22,053 nt of DNA from Campylobacteraceae bacterium (GTDB taxonomy: Bacteria > Campylobacterota > Campylobacteria > Campylobacterales > Sulfurovaceae): the NCBI GenBank assembly GCA_027030605.1, contig JALVEV010000254.1, positions 1-22,053 on the forward strand, in the 5' to 3' direction. The notes under the pieces were generated by a model. The model was given only the letters and a program-made list of their open reading frames with translations. It searched no databases and was not told the DNA's origin. Shown here piece by piece: positions 19,001 through 22,053 of this stretch; within the stretch, counting starts at the first letter, position 1; each line of letters begins with the position of its first letter. The position numbers and the translations under genes are program-made.

Positions 19001-19652
19001 CACTTCTGATACTACAATGCTTCAAGTTACAGAGTATGGTTCACATCCAGTAGCTGACGGTAGAGTTAATGTTCAAGGTTCATTCGCATACTTAACAAAT
19101 AATAAAGATAGAATAGATGGTACTGTTGGTGATGGATTAGGAAGTGATGGTAAAAACTATAAGTCAGAGTATGATGGTTATGCTTTAAGTGCAGGTGTTG
19201 AGTATGAGCAAGGATTTAAAATTACTAATGAGACTATGATAGTTCCTCATGTAGGATTAACAGGTATCTATGTAGAGAATGATGCTTACACAGAAAAAGG
19301 TGGAAATAATGCACAAGAGGTAAGTTCTGCTAGTAGTTCAGCAGTTATTGCAAATATTGGTGCAAGAGCACAATATAAAGTGACTGAAAACTCTTCACTT
19401 GTTGTGAATGCTGATATTGGTTATGATATGGTAGGTAATAGTGTAGAGTATGAAGCACGAACAGCACTAAATCCAAACACTCAAACAGTACATATAGAAG
19501 GTGCAAAACCAGAACCACTTGAGTATGATGTTGGTGTAGGTTATCAGTTTGTTACTCCTGGTAATACAATTATTAGAGCAAATGCTGACTACAGAGCACG
19601 TGATGGATACCAAGAGACAACAGGAAGTTTAAAAGTTTACTATCCATTTTAA
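7041..19652 (+). CDS. Giant autotransporter (type Va) surface protein, 4203 residues
   Basis: This is a very large cell-surface protein, probably an adhesin or surface-coat protein. Residues 1-37 form an extended signal peptide: a 15-residue polar/basic n-region with FFRRFGR, a hydrophobic core and TIAA before the mature start. The passenger (about 38-3830) is rich in Gly, Ala, Asn, Asp, Thr and Ser, and I find no cysteine in the whole protein. It carries repeated F-x-N-x-G-x-I strand-turn motifs typical of beta-helices. About 28 core motifs (I-x-S-x-L-A-L-[ND]) lie between residues 865 and 3310, and three long super-repeats span 1041-2769. A calcium-type segment VDADGDGVPANIDQDD is near residue 390. 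A Pro/Thr-rich linker (about 3825-3910) leads to a beta-barrel of about 290 residues beginning LNMWGKIYYSYG and ending KVYYPF, with the terminal Phe needed for BAM-dependent insertion. The frame is intact over 12.6 kb and visibly richer in G+C than the flanks. A CAP lipoprotein gene follows after 66 bp. The ligand is unknown. Confidence 0.93.
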   Translation: MSKVEEGNLFFRRFGRTALALSMVTTSFILADQTIAADASQFDYLENGETNTTRGAGVNGDGSGAKVTVNSGVDLNGTIHAGENVENPALPGGQPTHSYVSANDSIGTAIGLDVNDTVTDLANLGTIDADARTLDSYTTDGGTVGHPDQNNTTLKAIGVDVANPVDSIVNSGTISASAILNNDTNNSSADAVGVKIGGAVGSFVNENGSSITAIAETHRAIYDADGNFVRNELVARIGGRTGISGTINTADLGQDAHYTSTIQEDTHIGKDSKLFQDDDAKYNSRLVNDHDYDRAGNNAIDTDDILNASNYLRTDYGTTNNSHIHIENFTAEDHKAPDELLNTISAEGVTVESAITGGVTNHEYISSLRIDAALGGDDALLVTPNGGSVIVDADGDGVPANIDQDDTNASMGAPTEAELEADALASLPDLTNDGSLGNQGGASYPAYDGTGMDSPNPPVFDDNNISLDYNTSLVGPDNNETQINGQLVASNNYGEVAGKEAEASFNAEIDALGPAPDPDAFTDADAGNAAKDDYITAVNNATADNNYSAVKEDIAKAYLKSPSAGDVNTSTETPTLEAPAGLPKSGEEVARIGNTVNNSAILGAIHGVLVKASTGTNLSDEINATTGELVAGQGGDGNRSINANVTSASYSAYLGEGVDENGNSRIITRDTNSSSKDFNRLTNDLIGGFTNNLTVSAGLGGSAFTLTTDATALAAHADHIDINQTSTTDGNGTNYEDIVSNPTSIVGVGTLENSGVATAMTGGLGGSGLEIQATATGGMSTPGAITGKELVISPTSITNVREIINYGNILGGLGGYGVNGEAKATGAILAGDINASKGTHPTQQTGVVVRTHADATAGNFFTSGTIVQSLGMDAVKMGTTGSSTLALTGGTTDADVDIFTTARGGVQKVYGKDGNKAELTDGSFLNAGLITSALAMHGVNMETSGISTIGTAGKITDSDLNVTNMSTGGTEGSFGNIAWAGKINPETLKKEGIAVQRGSISSSLAMDAVHLTGSGLATLLPLAEMSNSKVEVTNITKGGVGEHFLNYGLITSSLAMNGVNLSATGSAVLLAPSIVAGETSVVNITRTGTGGDFINGASAIETGALKEGTTLVHNPLYTTADGQKELIKSRDGYYTVAAEINENNTSDTNSSGAHANIVEDLGVDANRSVDIGTDIGTVANSNSEVTRKYNQLEELTVHAYDKEAIVTPSLISASLALDAINFTALNAGTTAGTGDIKASTDERIDRGLDVNDTGDDSNKDVYNTRAKVKVLTAVDSSIGGDFVNNGSITSSLALNAVNGASTSGNIFSIGSIEASDVDQETYTRAGVRGNFYNEAVSREVGAAKFFTTREGDEEVGAFAYSRLTTPPAVISSALALNAINLESHAVNAVTIDSKAAAYVADPVGSGVTNDEQSRNIDDFKAVAGATRSNVRNSITSIAGVGKDFSNSGTISSALALNAVDGLTDGTNAVLGTIKGTNFENSLLSVGGIQGDFDNDIQSLKIGAPTPIYKDVYTIDGSNNRVDPKYYDNEDAKEGERVKSNVLDRVVYDRIHLAPTITSSLALDAVNMNAVNIAHTNAADIGVSEVEVVTNHTGYATAEENNETLVEHYRDGGADHLVSPVDINSSIFDSDRIIKVTSENVSSVSEVRAGIGGKFTNRGLISTSLALNGVTALALNTLSDSTGKIEGGNVKHSTLVVAGIGNNVDANDSSGFLNAADTYDTGAVQIGQSQVLAHNNGKAHALVDIDANDAHFDGNETHVRDANLTLANSEDVVFWNKDAAPIPGTMTAALALDVVNVSASNLMSSRTGAIKAVTGDVNVTTISEATGTDEIVAVVGHHVEGSARATVTSGSTVIAGINGGFTNQGIMTSSLALNVLQASVVASNGLLTSDVEGSSVEHNTLTVAGVQNGDFKNEMLSFDTDSGQVITQLEGDTETPTVVFSKLPNLPPVMSSALALDVVDAKVLAATNTMGGTIEASEGVKYDGNRDNDWKLETIFNAARSVSSDANSSTKTIAGIEGNFYNTGVISAKLALNGIDAPITVATNTFSSTVKGSNASATSYTVAGIQGDFTNDVATLDTGAAHVIQRDVINPNGENLDRNITVSKNDNALYVMGNDTRPAGERLESNVAFTNIADKLHEDENNYAFGLGKDGTVDDGVVYDQFPTEATLMNNALALDVVNTSVLAGTHTVKLSAIEDEVKVVRMNNTSDGTPDNEGIRSIADKEMVVDVTSDTVSNFTAIAGIGGKFTNRSPAGMTAALSLNIIDSWANGTTTTSGATVHGGHTDINSLVIAGIGNGEDNESRGIENRADSYNTTVHVNNHSMVATGDIDPVDGNRFHTADANEAIIADANESQTKLALMESPEVVYWDNKIISGNLATSLALDVFKLNAVNTATLGVTEAYAVTNEVNVSGEMQQVAGFHVTGSSVGAKVTENATVIAGVRGGFLNQGIITTALAGNVLDASSVVGAYPVPGTKGETTADVIGSDLTTNTTTIVGVQDGGFTNEIVSLDTKGSEVVTALNEDGTQRPEVIFNRVRTEAPAAAFLGTNLALDVVKLDVASTNTVKAKASASEYVLSSASTGDALADAKTGMSNVSASTTSIGGIDGNFYNSGMITSTLALNAITSKSLSTNTLTSDAIIGSNYEAKGLSYARINGDFVNDARLYDDDTSPTVNYYPVSDTNDTDSHVARSVTYNQDVVQGLIGTITSAGAPLALIATGTQAVTVNDMGVKEVKVVDVSSDALAFDADLNHTAVTERLSSNIKASNQAHSGVGGIFLNAGLMTTAATASPALIHLDSLDITGSSVTAKAIAGGTLEANNTVLNGTNLANTSGKTFADLRAINAYTTILPAGIDIKALNITVEGEDRDTDVIGFLNDKRDFNTVLESDADHDPLKVAVGTIASATLPVPISMLATGGATTDLTSIAAADGRLYTTDADKDQPYGTATFNHVENVNSVIKGDFVNLGTIATGTSPIASINMLATNNGASNDVHSIDGNKTNGGLLLSNTESHVNSYIDGDFINTGTIISPVAVLGINMEAAGGKSEIKGSLDSKELTEYAGANGKVVASNLQTTHSGAKHFFNSGEITHVLGTGISLTATGKADSTAFTFSDTNLTQAKNAVISNQVISDASLLSFTNSGLISANLGALNLSAEGEGKRATDKDDVNLASYENTLARVNASVGDIRNLGYTRQQAMWEVHKNFNTDNNDTTDDQLHATEERVTRNGGEYDLTTGELTATEGTFSTEDELNRLAFGVLDADQNTSAPILEQHQGVMTSLTTHVIGVKAVATGDENATVVTATTGHIINGGKITATAGIGIDISADGDAGTGHNKGAKAIATTGVIANLVTHDTFAVNDNSVFRNGSAKPTKGEKIHTVLTSEISGTVAGIKIDAVDAGDKDVSIATVEQIVNYRQVLNHGDLVIDSSGVDGDAEETADGKVKANGGETTTVTNRLANYGVKRITTDNVYNSVISGTGAGSSIIVGENAHVKDGILNYGELIGKVEIGDADLHLYGLVQNADKNETFGARPETDEMGLTDNYFAQNDDINETSAYVDAEDHIQVAGMITTDTPAKVTDAIIGSSISFHNSHILNTPDATYNADRIIIPKGSIVNIDENTEFITEARNPFDVNLSEGTHNMFTNSGYLNVRAGKQVKVTGNYEQAGGFFVTNVKLGSITAGKDDHTYDANDYGQLEVTGNADLTGGILVMMDDLERDLDAETQAAGHETRLKDVVIAGSLSSGSNKNITGAGGQGDIGLESTLTGITVQDNSRVFDFEPVTGTKTTDVSLRIKPQDPNAAPISIDTTNVAISAIKSTARVIASRIDSRPLIGGTTERPTVRFTATQTAPEVTPVEQETVARPQVDTATPTGSSIESRTTVLSQATEESVHQDLVLGTGAEITPSLTDYEIAKITDLNQTEKLNMWGKIYYSYGVQDGQTASQTVSGQTKSIEQSGYTSNAYGLVAGADKKYDDWFIGTAVAVGKSKASSSSGASTTSDTTMLQVTEYGSHPVADGRVNVQGSFAYLTNNKDRIDGTVGDGLGSDGKNYKSEYDGYALSAGVEYEQGFKITNETMIVPHVGLTGIYVENDAYTEKGGNNAQEVSSASSSAVIANIGARAQYKVTENSSLVVNADIGYDMVGNSVEYEARTALNPNTQTVHIEGAKPEPLEYDVGVGYQFVTPGNTIIRANADYRARDGYQETTGSLKVYYPF
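10161..11990 (+). repeat. Autotransporter super-repeat I (residues 1041-1650)
   Basis: This begins at GEHFLNYGLITSS and contains six core motifs (near 10198, 10680, 10912, 11155, 11400 and 11717). It is aligned to repeats II and III by motif order and by inter-motif signatures such as IETGALKEGTTLVHN, ATRSNVRNS, IQGDFDND and GVSEVEVVT. Confidence 0.7.
11991..13763 (+). repeat. Autotransporter super-repeat II (residues 1651-2241)
   Basis: This begins GGKFTNRGLIS, with six core motifs near 12030, 12405, 12645, 12895, 13125 and 13553. Diagnostic segments shared with repeat III include AGIGNN/AGIGNG, DVVFWN/EVVYWD, VTSGSTVIAGINGGFTNQGI, VAGVQNGDFKNE and GNFYNTGVIS. Confidence 0.75.
13764..15347 (+). 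repeat. Autotransporter super-repeat III (residues 2242-2769)
   Basis: This begins GGKFTNRSPAGM, with six core motifs near 13808, 14173, 14393, 14677, 14884 and 15155. It ends where GGIFLNAGLM opens a more degenerate series. It shares VTENATVIAGVRGGFLNQGI, VGVQDGGFTNE, GNFYNSGMIT and GVKEVKVVD with the preceding repeats. Confidence 0.75.
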
Positions 19653-19670
19653 TAGATAAGGTAAAGGATA

Positions 19671-19690
19671 CTTTGGGCTTTTGCCCAAAG
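19671..19690 (+). terminator. GC-rich hairpin between autotransporter and CAP lipoprotein genes
   Basis: CTTTGGGC (19671-19678) and GCCCAAAG (19683-19690) form a perfect 8-bp stem with a TTTT loop, the strongest stem of any intergenic region here. No U-run follows (AACTATAAAG), so it may act as a partial terminator or an mRNA 3'-end stabiliser that lets some transcription continue into the gene at 19719. Confidence 0.6.
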
Positions 19691-19718
19691 AACTATAAAG
19701 AAGAAGCAAAGGACAAAC

Positions 19719-20810
19719 ATGAGAGTAATACAAAAGATATTAGGATTATCTATCGTTGCGATTGTTATGGCAGGGTGTGGAGATACAGGTAAGTTAAGTG
19801 AGAGAAAAGTAGACTCTGGACTAGATTCTAGACTAGACTCTGAAGAGCCACATAACTATGTTATTAAAGCGAAGGAGCAGAGTTTAACTGCTGCCCAAAA
19901 AGAGATAGTAAGAGTACATAATGAAAGACGAAGGCTTGATTTCTCAGATTCTGACTTAGGTTATAGTTTGGAATTAGAAGAGGCTGCACAAGCTTATGCC
20001 AATAAGTTAGCCGAAAGTGGTAAACGAGAGCATGACCCAAAAAATGCAGAAAAGGGTTATGGTGAAAATATTTTTGCACACTCTACTAATAAAAATATTC
20101 AGATAGAAGATGCCATGCGTGTTTGGTATGACAATGAAAAAGAGATTTATGATTATGAAACAGGTGAATGTAACACCTCTAAAGTAAGATTAAAAAATGA
20201 TGCACAGGCTACTTGTGGTCACTATACTCAAGTTGCATGGCAAAATACAAAAGAGGTGGGATGTGCTTCTGCACTTTATAAAGATAGAAATGATAGTAAT
20301 TTAGGTGGTTCTGTTTATGATGGTGGTTCTGTCTATGTTTGTAAATATAGAGACCCAGGAAATGTGGTTAATGAAAAACCGTACTGTACAAACTATACAA
20401 CAAGTGATATCTATACTGGAATAACACCTACTATCAATACCCTTGATATTTCTGGAAAAAATTTAGAGATAGAGCTTGTAGAAGAGGACAGAGTTAACTG
20501 TACAAGAAAAGATAATCGTAATGGTGCTATATACTTTTCAAAAAGTTTTAAATCAGCACAATTAAGAGATTTTGATATTTTCAACGGAGATAGCTATACA
20601 GTAACACTTGATTTTGATAATGTTACCATTGTTGATAATATGGTTAAATTAAAAGGTATAGGAATTGCTCCAGAGAAATATCCTATCTTTATGAATATTA
20701 AATTTGTAGGTGAAGCAAATGACTACTATGGTGTTGAGTTAGAGTGGAATGGTCATAATGAAAACAATGCAACACTCTCTAGAAAAATGAAAGCTAAAAT
20801 TTATAAATAA
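19719..20810 (+). CDS. CAP/SCP (PR-1-like) domain lipoprotein
   Basis: This 363-residue protein has a lipoprotein signal with lipobox MAGC and the acylated cysteine at residue 20, followed by a polar tether. Residues about 58-222 form a CAP domain: VHNERRRLDF, the tetrad residues His105 (REHD), Glu116 (GENIF), Glu140 (WYDNEKE) and His168, the CAP1 motif GHYTQVAW, then VGCA, and the CAP2-like VYVCKYRDPGNVVNEKPYC. Cys151/166/182/208 resemble the disulfide pattern of eukaryotic PR-1 proteins more than the usual cysteine-poor bacterial CAP proteins. Residues about 225-363 are an unrecognised beta-rich region. It likely sits on the outer membrane; CAP domains are linked to lipid or metal binding, and the role here is unknown. 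The start has AAAGGA (19708-19713). The gene lies 66 bp after the autotransporter with a hairpin but no clear promoter between, so co-transcription is plausible. Confidence 0.88.
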   Translation: MRVIQKILGLSIVAIVMAGCGDTGKLSERKVDSGLDSRLDSEEPHNYVIKAKEQSLTAAQKEIVRVHNERRRLDFSDSDLGYSLELEEAAQAYANKLAESGKREHDPKNAEKGYGENIFAHSTNKNIQIEDAMRVWYDNEKEIYDYETGECNTSKVRLKNDAQATCGHYTQVAWQNTKEVGCASALYKDRNDSNLGGSVYDGGSVYVCKYRDPGNVVNEKPYCTNYTTSDIYTGITPTINTLDISGKNLEIELVEEDRVNCTRKDNRNGAIYFSKSFKSAQLRDFDIFNGDSYTVTLDFDNVTIVDNMVKLKGIGIAPEKYPIFMNIKFVGEANDYYGVELEWNGHNENNATLSRKMKAKIYK

Positions 20811-20821
20811 AAAACTTCAAG

Positions 20822-20842
20822 GCTAAAGAGTTCCTCTTTAGC
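20822..20842. terminator. Hairpin terminator after the CAP lipoprotein gene
   Basis: GCTAAAGAG (20822-20830) and CTCTTTAGC (20834-20842) form a perfect 9-bp stem with a 3-nt loop. It is preceded by an A-rich run (AAAAAAC) and followed by TTTAAATAATA. The stop codon of the CAP gene is 12 bp upstream. Confidence 0.65.
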
Positions 20843-20900
20843 TTTAAATAATAACCCTCAATTTATCATAATTCTTATCTGAAAAATCAAATAAATATTG

Positions 20901-20906
20901 TATAAT
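20901..20906 (+). promoter_or_regulatory. -10 box for the NTF2-like gene
   Basis: TATAAT in the context ATTGTATAATATTAC follows a terminator and precedes AAGGAAAA and ATG 20931. It coincides with an in-frame TTG at 20898, which argues that the TTG is not the translation start. Confidence 0.6.
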
Positions 20907-20930
20907 ATTACAAAAAAAACAAGGAAAATA

Positions 20931-21704
20931 ATGAAGAAATTTCTATTGGGATTACTGGTTATAGGGTTGGGAATATTTGGTGCATATTATTATGTTACAC
21001 TCTCTATGGTAAATGTAGCAGATAGCTTTTTTGAGTCTGTTAAAGCAAAAAATATGGCTCAAGCAGAGCAATACCTATCAAAAGAGTTTAAGGAAAATAC
21101 TTCTACAGCACAGCTAATCCAATATCTATCAGTATATAAGTTAAATAACTATAAGGAATTAAACTGGGGATATAAAAGAACTATAGATTTAAATATAAGT
21201 AATTTTGGTAAAAGTGGTGCCTTAGAAGGAACTATTGTTAATGAAGATAATGTCTCATCTACTTTAAAAATGCAGTTTAAACAAGAATCTGGAGTATGGA
21301 AAATATTTGCTTTAGAAAAGGTACTTTCTAAAGAGGAGATTGAGAAACAGAAACTTATTCAAGCTTATACTACTTTAGCACGTGTATCAATATATACTTT
21401 AGGTAAAGCTATACAAGAGAACAATATGACTATTTTATATAATAATATTGCGAAAAAATGGCAGAAAGAGACTAGTGTAAAGGAGTTAGAAAAAGCTTAT
21501 GGTGTCTTAATTGAGAAAAAAGTCAACCTACTTCCTTTAAATAAGGTCTCTCCAATACTAACTAAAGTTAATATTGAAAAAAATGGTTTATTAGTTGTCG
21601 CTGGTTATTATCCTTTAGGTAAGACAAATCTATATTTTGCAACCAATTATATTATAGAGAATAAAATATGGAAACTAGTAGGCTTAGCAATAGAGTTTAG
21701 GTAG
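20931..21704 (+). CDS. Membrane-anchored protein with two tandem NTF2-like domains
   Basis: This is a 257-residue protein with one N-terminal hydrophobic segment (about residues 4-22), probably an inner-membrane anchor or uncleaved signal with the rest in the periplasm. Residues 25-132 and about 150-257 look like two copies of one alpha+beta fold. Each starts with a helix (VADSFFESVKAKN; SIYTLGKAIQENN), continues with a T-S-x-x-x-L segment (TSTAQLIQYL; TSVKELEKAY) and ends in a W-K strand (GVWKIFALEK; KIWKLVGLAI). This pattern resembles DUF4878-like/NTF2-like accumulation domains. Such domains often bind small ligands or act as partner modules, and no catalytic residues are evident. The start is ATG 20931 with AAGGAAAA (20921-20928), not the upstream in-frame TTG, which lies in the promoter. 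It is a single-gene unit between two hairpins. Confidence 0.7.
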   Translation: MKKFLLGLLVIGLGIFGAYYYVTLSMVNVADSFFESVKAKNMAQAEQYLSKEFKENTSTAQLIQYLSVYKLNNYKELNWGYKRTIDLNISNFGKSGALEGTIVNEDNVSSTLKMQFKQESGVWKIFALEKVLSKEEIEKQKLIQAYTTLARVSIYTLGKAIQENNMTILYNNIAKKWQKETSVKELEKAYGVLIEKKVNLLPLNKVSPILTKVNIEKNGLLVVAGYYPLGKTNLYFATNYIIENKIWKLVGLAIEFR

Positions 21705-21724
21705 AGAGATTTAATTCTCTCTAC
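21701..21724. terminator. Bidirectional hairpin embedded in two convergent gene ends
   Basis: GTAGAGAGA (21701-21709) and TCTCTCTAC (21716-21724) form a perfect 9-bp stem with a TTTAAT loop. The left arm contains the stop codon of the NTF2-like gene (21702-21704). The loop and right arm contain the stop and last codons of queF (21711-21713 onward, minus strand). No U-run follows on either strand. Confidence 0.55.
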
Positions 21725-22053
21725 TATCTATAGTAATAACAGTATGAACATTACCTCTTGGGTTAAAATCAGCTACTAGCTTTATCCACTTTGGTTTTAG
21801 ATTCTCTTTTAATGTATCGAAAATCTCATTTGCAGAGTTCTCATGAGAGATGTGTCGGTTCATAAATGAGTTTATGTAGAGCTTTAGGGCTTTTAGCTCT
21901 ATAACTTTTTTATCTGGGCAGTAGCTTAGCTTAATGGTTGCAAAGTCTGGGTAGCCACTTCTTGGGCATTTGCACATAAACTCTGGTAGCTCTATATCTA
22001 TAGTGTAATCTTTTTGGTGGTTATTGTCCCAATAGTGTTCTTTTGCATTAATG
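21711..22053 (-). CDS. queF: NADPH-dependent 7-cyano-7-deazaguanine reductase, 5'-truncated by window edge
   Basis: QueF reduces preQ0 to preQ1 in the cytoplasm for queuosine modification of tRNA. The frame is open to the window edge, so the N-terminus is missing and the internal ATG at 21977 is not the start. Visible residues give the QueF signature: an E-L-P-E-F segment, the active-site motif MCKCPRSGYPDFATI with the catalytic Cys in KCP and Asp in PDFA, then VIELKALKLYINSFMNRHISHE corresponding to the family E-[LS]-K-[SA]-x-K motif, and a C-terminal half ending DFNPRGNVHTVITID. The roughly 114 visible residues end at the usual C-terminus of the short, single-domain (YkvM-type) form. It is convergent with the NTF2-like gene, with 6 nt between stops. 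Confidence 0.93.
   Translation of the reverse strand, partial: INAKEHYWDNNHQKDYTIDIELPEFMCKCPRSGYPDFATIKLSYCPDKKVIELKALKLYINSFMNRHISHENSANEIFDTLKENLKPKWIKLVADFNPRGNVHTVITIDSREN

Noticed and set aside
18783..19652. Trimeric (YadA-type) or type I-secreted RTX/LapA-like adhesin
   Set aside because: The C-terminal barrel is about 290 residues, not the 70-residue trimeric anchor, and there are no RTX nonapeptides or uncleaved retention module. A monomeric barrel ending in Phe fits type Va.
20898..20900. In-frame TTG as the start of the NTF2-like gene
   Set aside because: It overlaps the TATAAT box and would add a polar extension before the membrane anchor. ATG 20931 has AAGGAAAA.
1..22053. tRNA, rRNA or riboswitch genes
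   Set aside because: No cloverleaf, rRNA-like or riboswitch consensus sequence was seen. In particular no preQ1 element is assessable because the queF start is outside the window.

Overview
The window looks like a chromosomal segment from a Campylobacterota (epsilonproteobacterial) genome, probably of the Sulfurovum/Sulfurimonas type. The evidence is the low G+C content, the very AT-rich intergenic DNA with TATAAT-type -10 boxes and few recognisable -35 boxes, a single-domain QueF, and a phosphohexomutase next to a galU remnant. The assignment to phylum is an inference from these features.

Layout. Left edge (2-1188): the 3' part of a phosphomannomutase/phosphoglucomutase gene, followed by a short C-terminal relic that reads like GalU. 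Positions 1237-3155: a SapC-family gene (-) and an unrecognised lipoprotein gene (+), transcribed divergently from a 182-bp region that holds a 14-bp palindrome and a T8A8 tract. Positions 3160-6452 (-): a two-gene unit. It consists of a 929-residue secreted subtilase with cadherin-like repeats and a kexin-type P domain, and then a 164-residue secreted protein whose C-terminal half resembles a detached subtilase prodomain. Positions 6453-7040: a 588-bp, extremely AT-rich divergent control region containing an internal duplication of about 170-200 bp. Each copy has a TATAAT box and an 11-bp stem, and the two stems differ by a compensatory base-pair change.

Positions 7041-19652 (+) form the centrepiece, a 12.6-kb gene for a 4203-residue autotransporter with no cysteine that I could find. 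It has a signal peptide, a long repetitive beta-helix-like passenger and a C-terminal beta-barrel ending in phenylalanine. The passenger carries about 28 copies of a short core motif of the type I-x-S-x-L-A-L-[N/D]. Its middle is built from three higher-order repeats of 530-610 residues, each with six core motifs. Downstream (+) are a CAP/SCP (PR-1-like) lipoprotein and a membrane-anchored protein with two tandem NTF2-like domains. A convergent, truncated queF lies at the right edge.

Possible joint function (inference): positions 1237-20810 look like a cell-surface module. The subtilase, assisted or restrained by its separately encoded prodomain-like partner, could mature or shed the giant adhesin, whose promoter region it shares. 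The CAP lipoprotein may be co-transcribed with the adhesin. The most original points are the split prodomain/subtilase arrangement, the duplicated control region with a covarying stem, and the hierarchical repeat structure of the adhesin.
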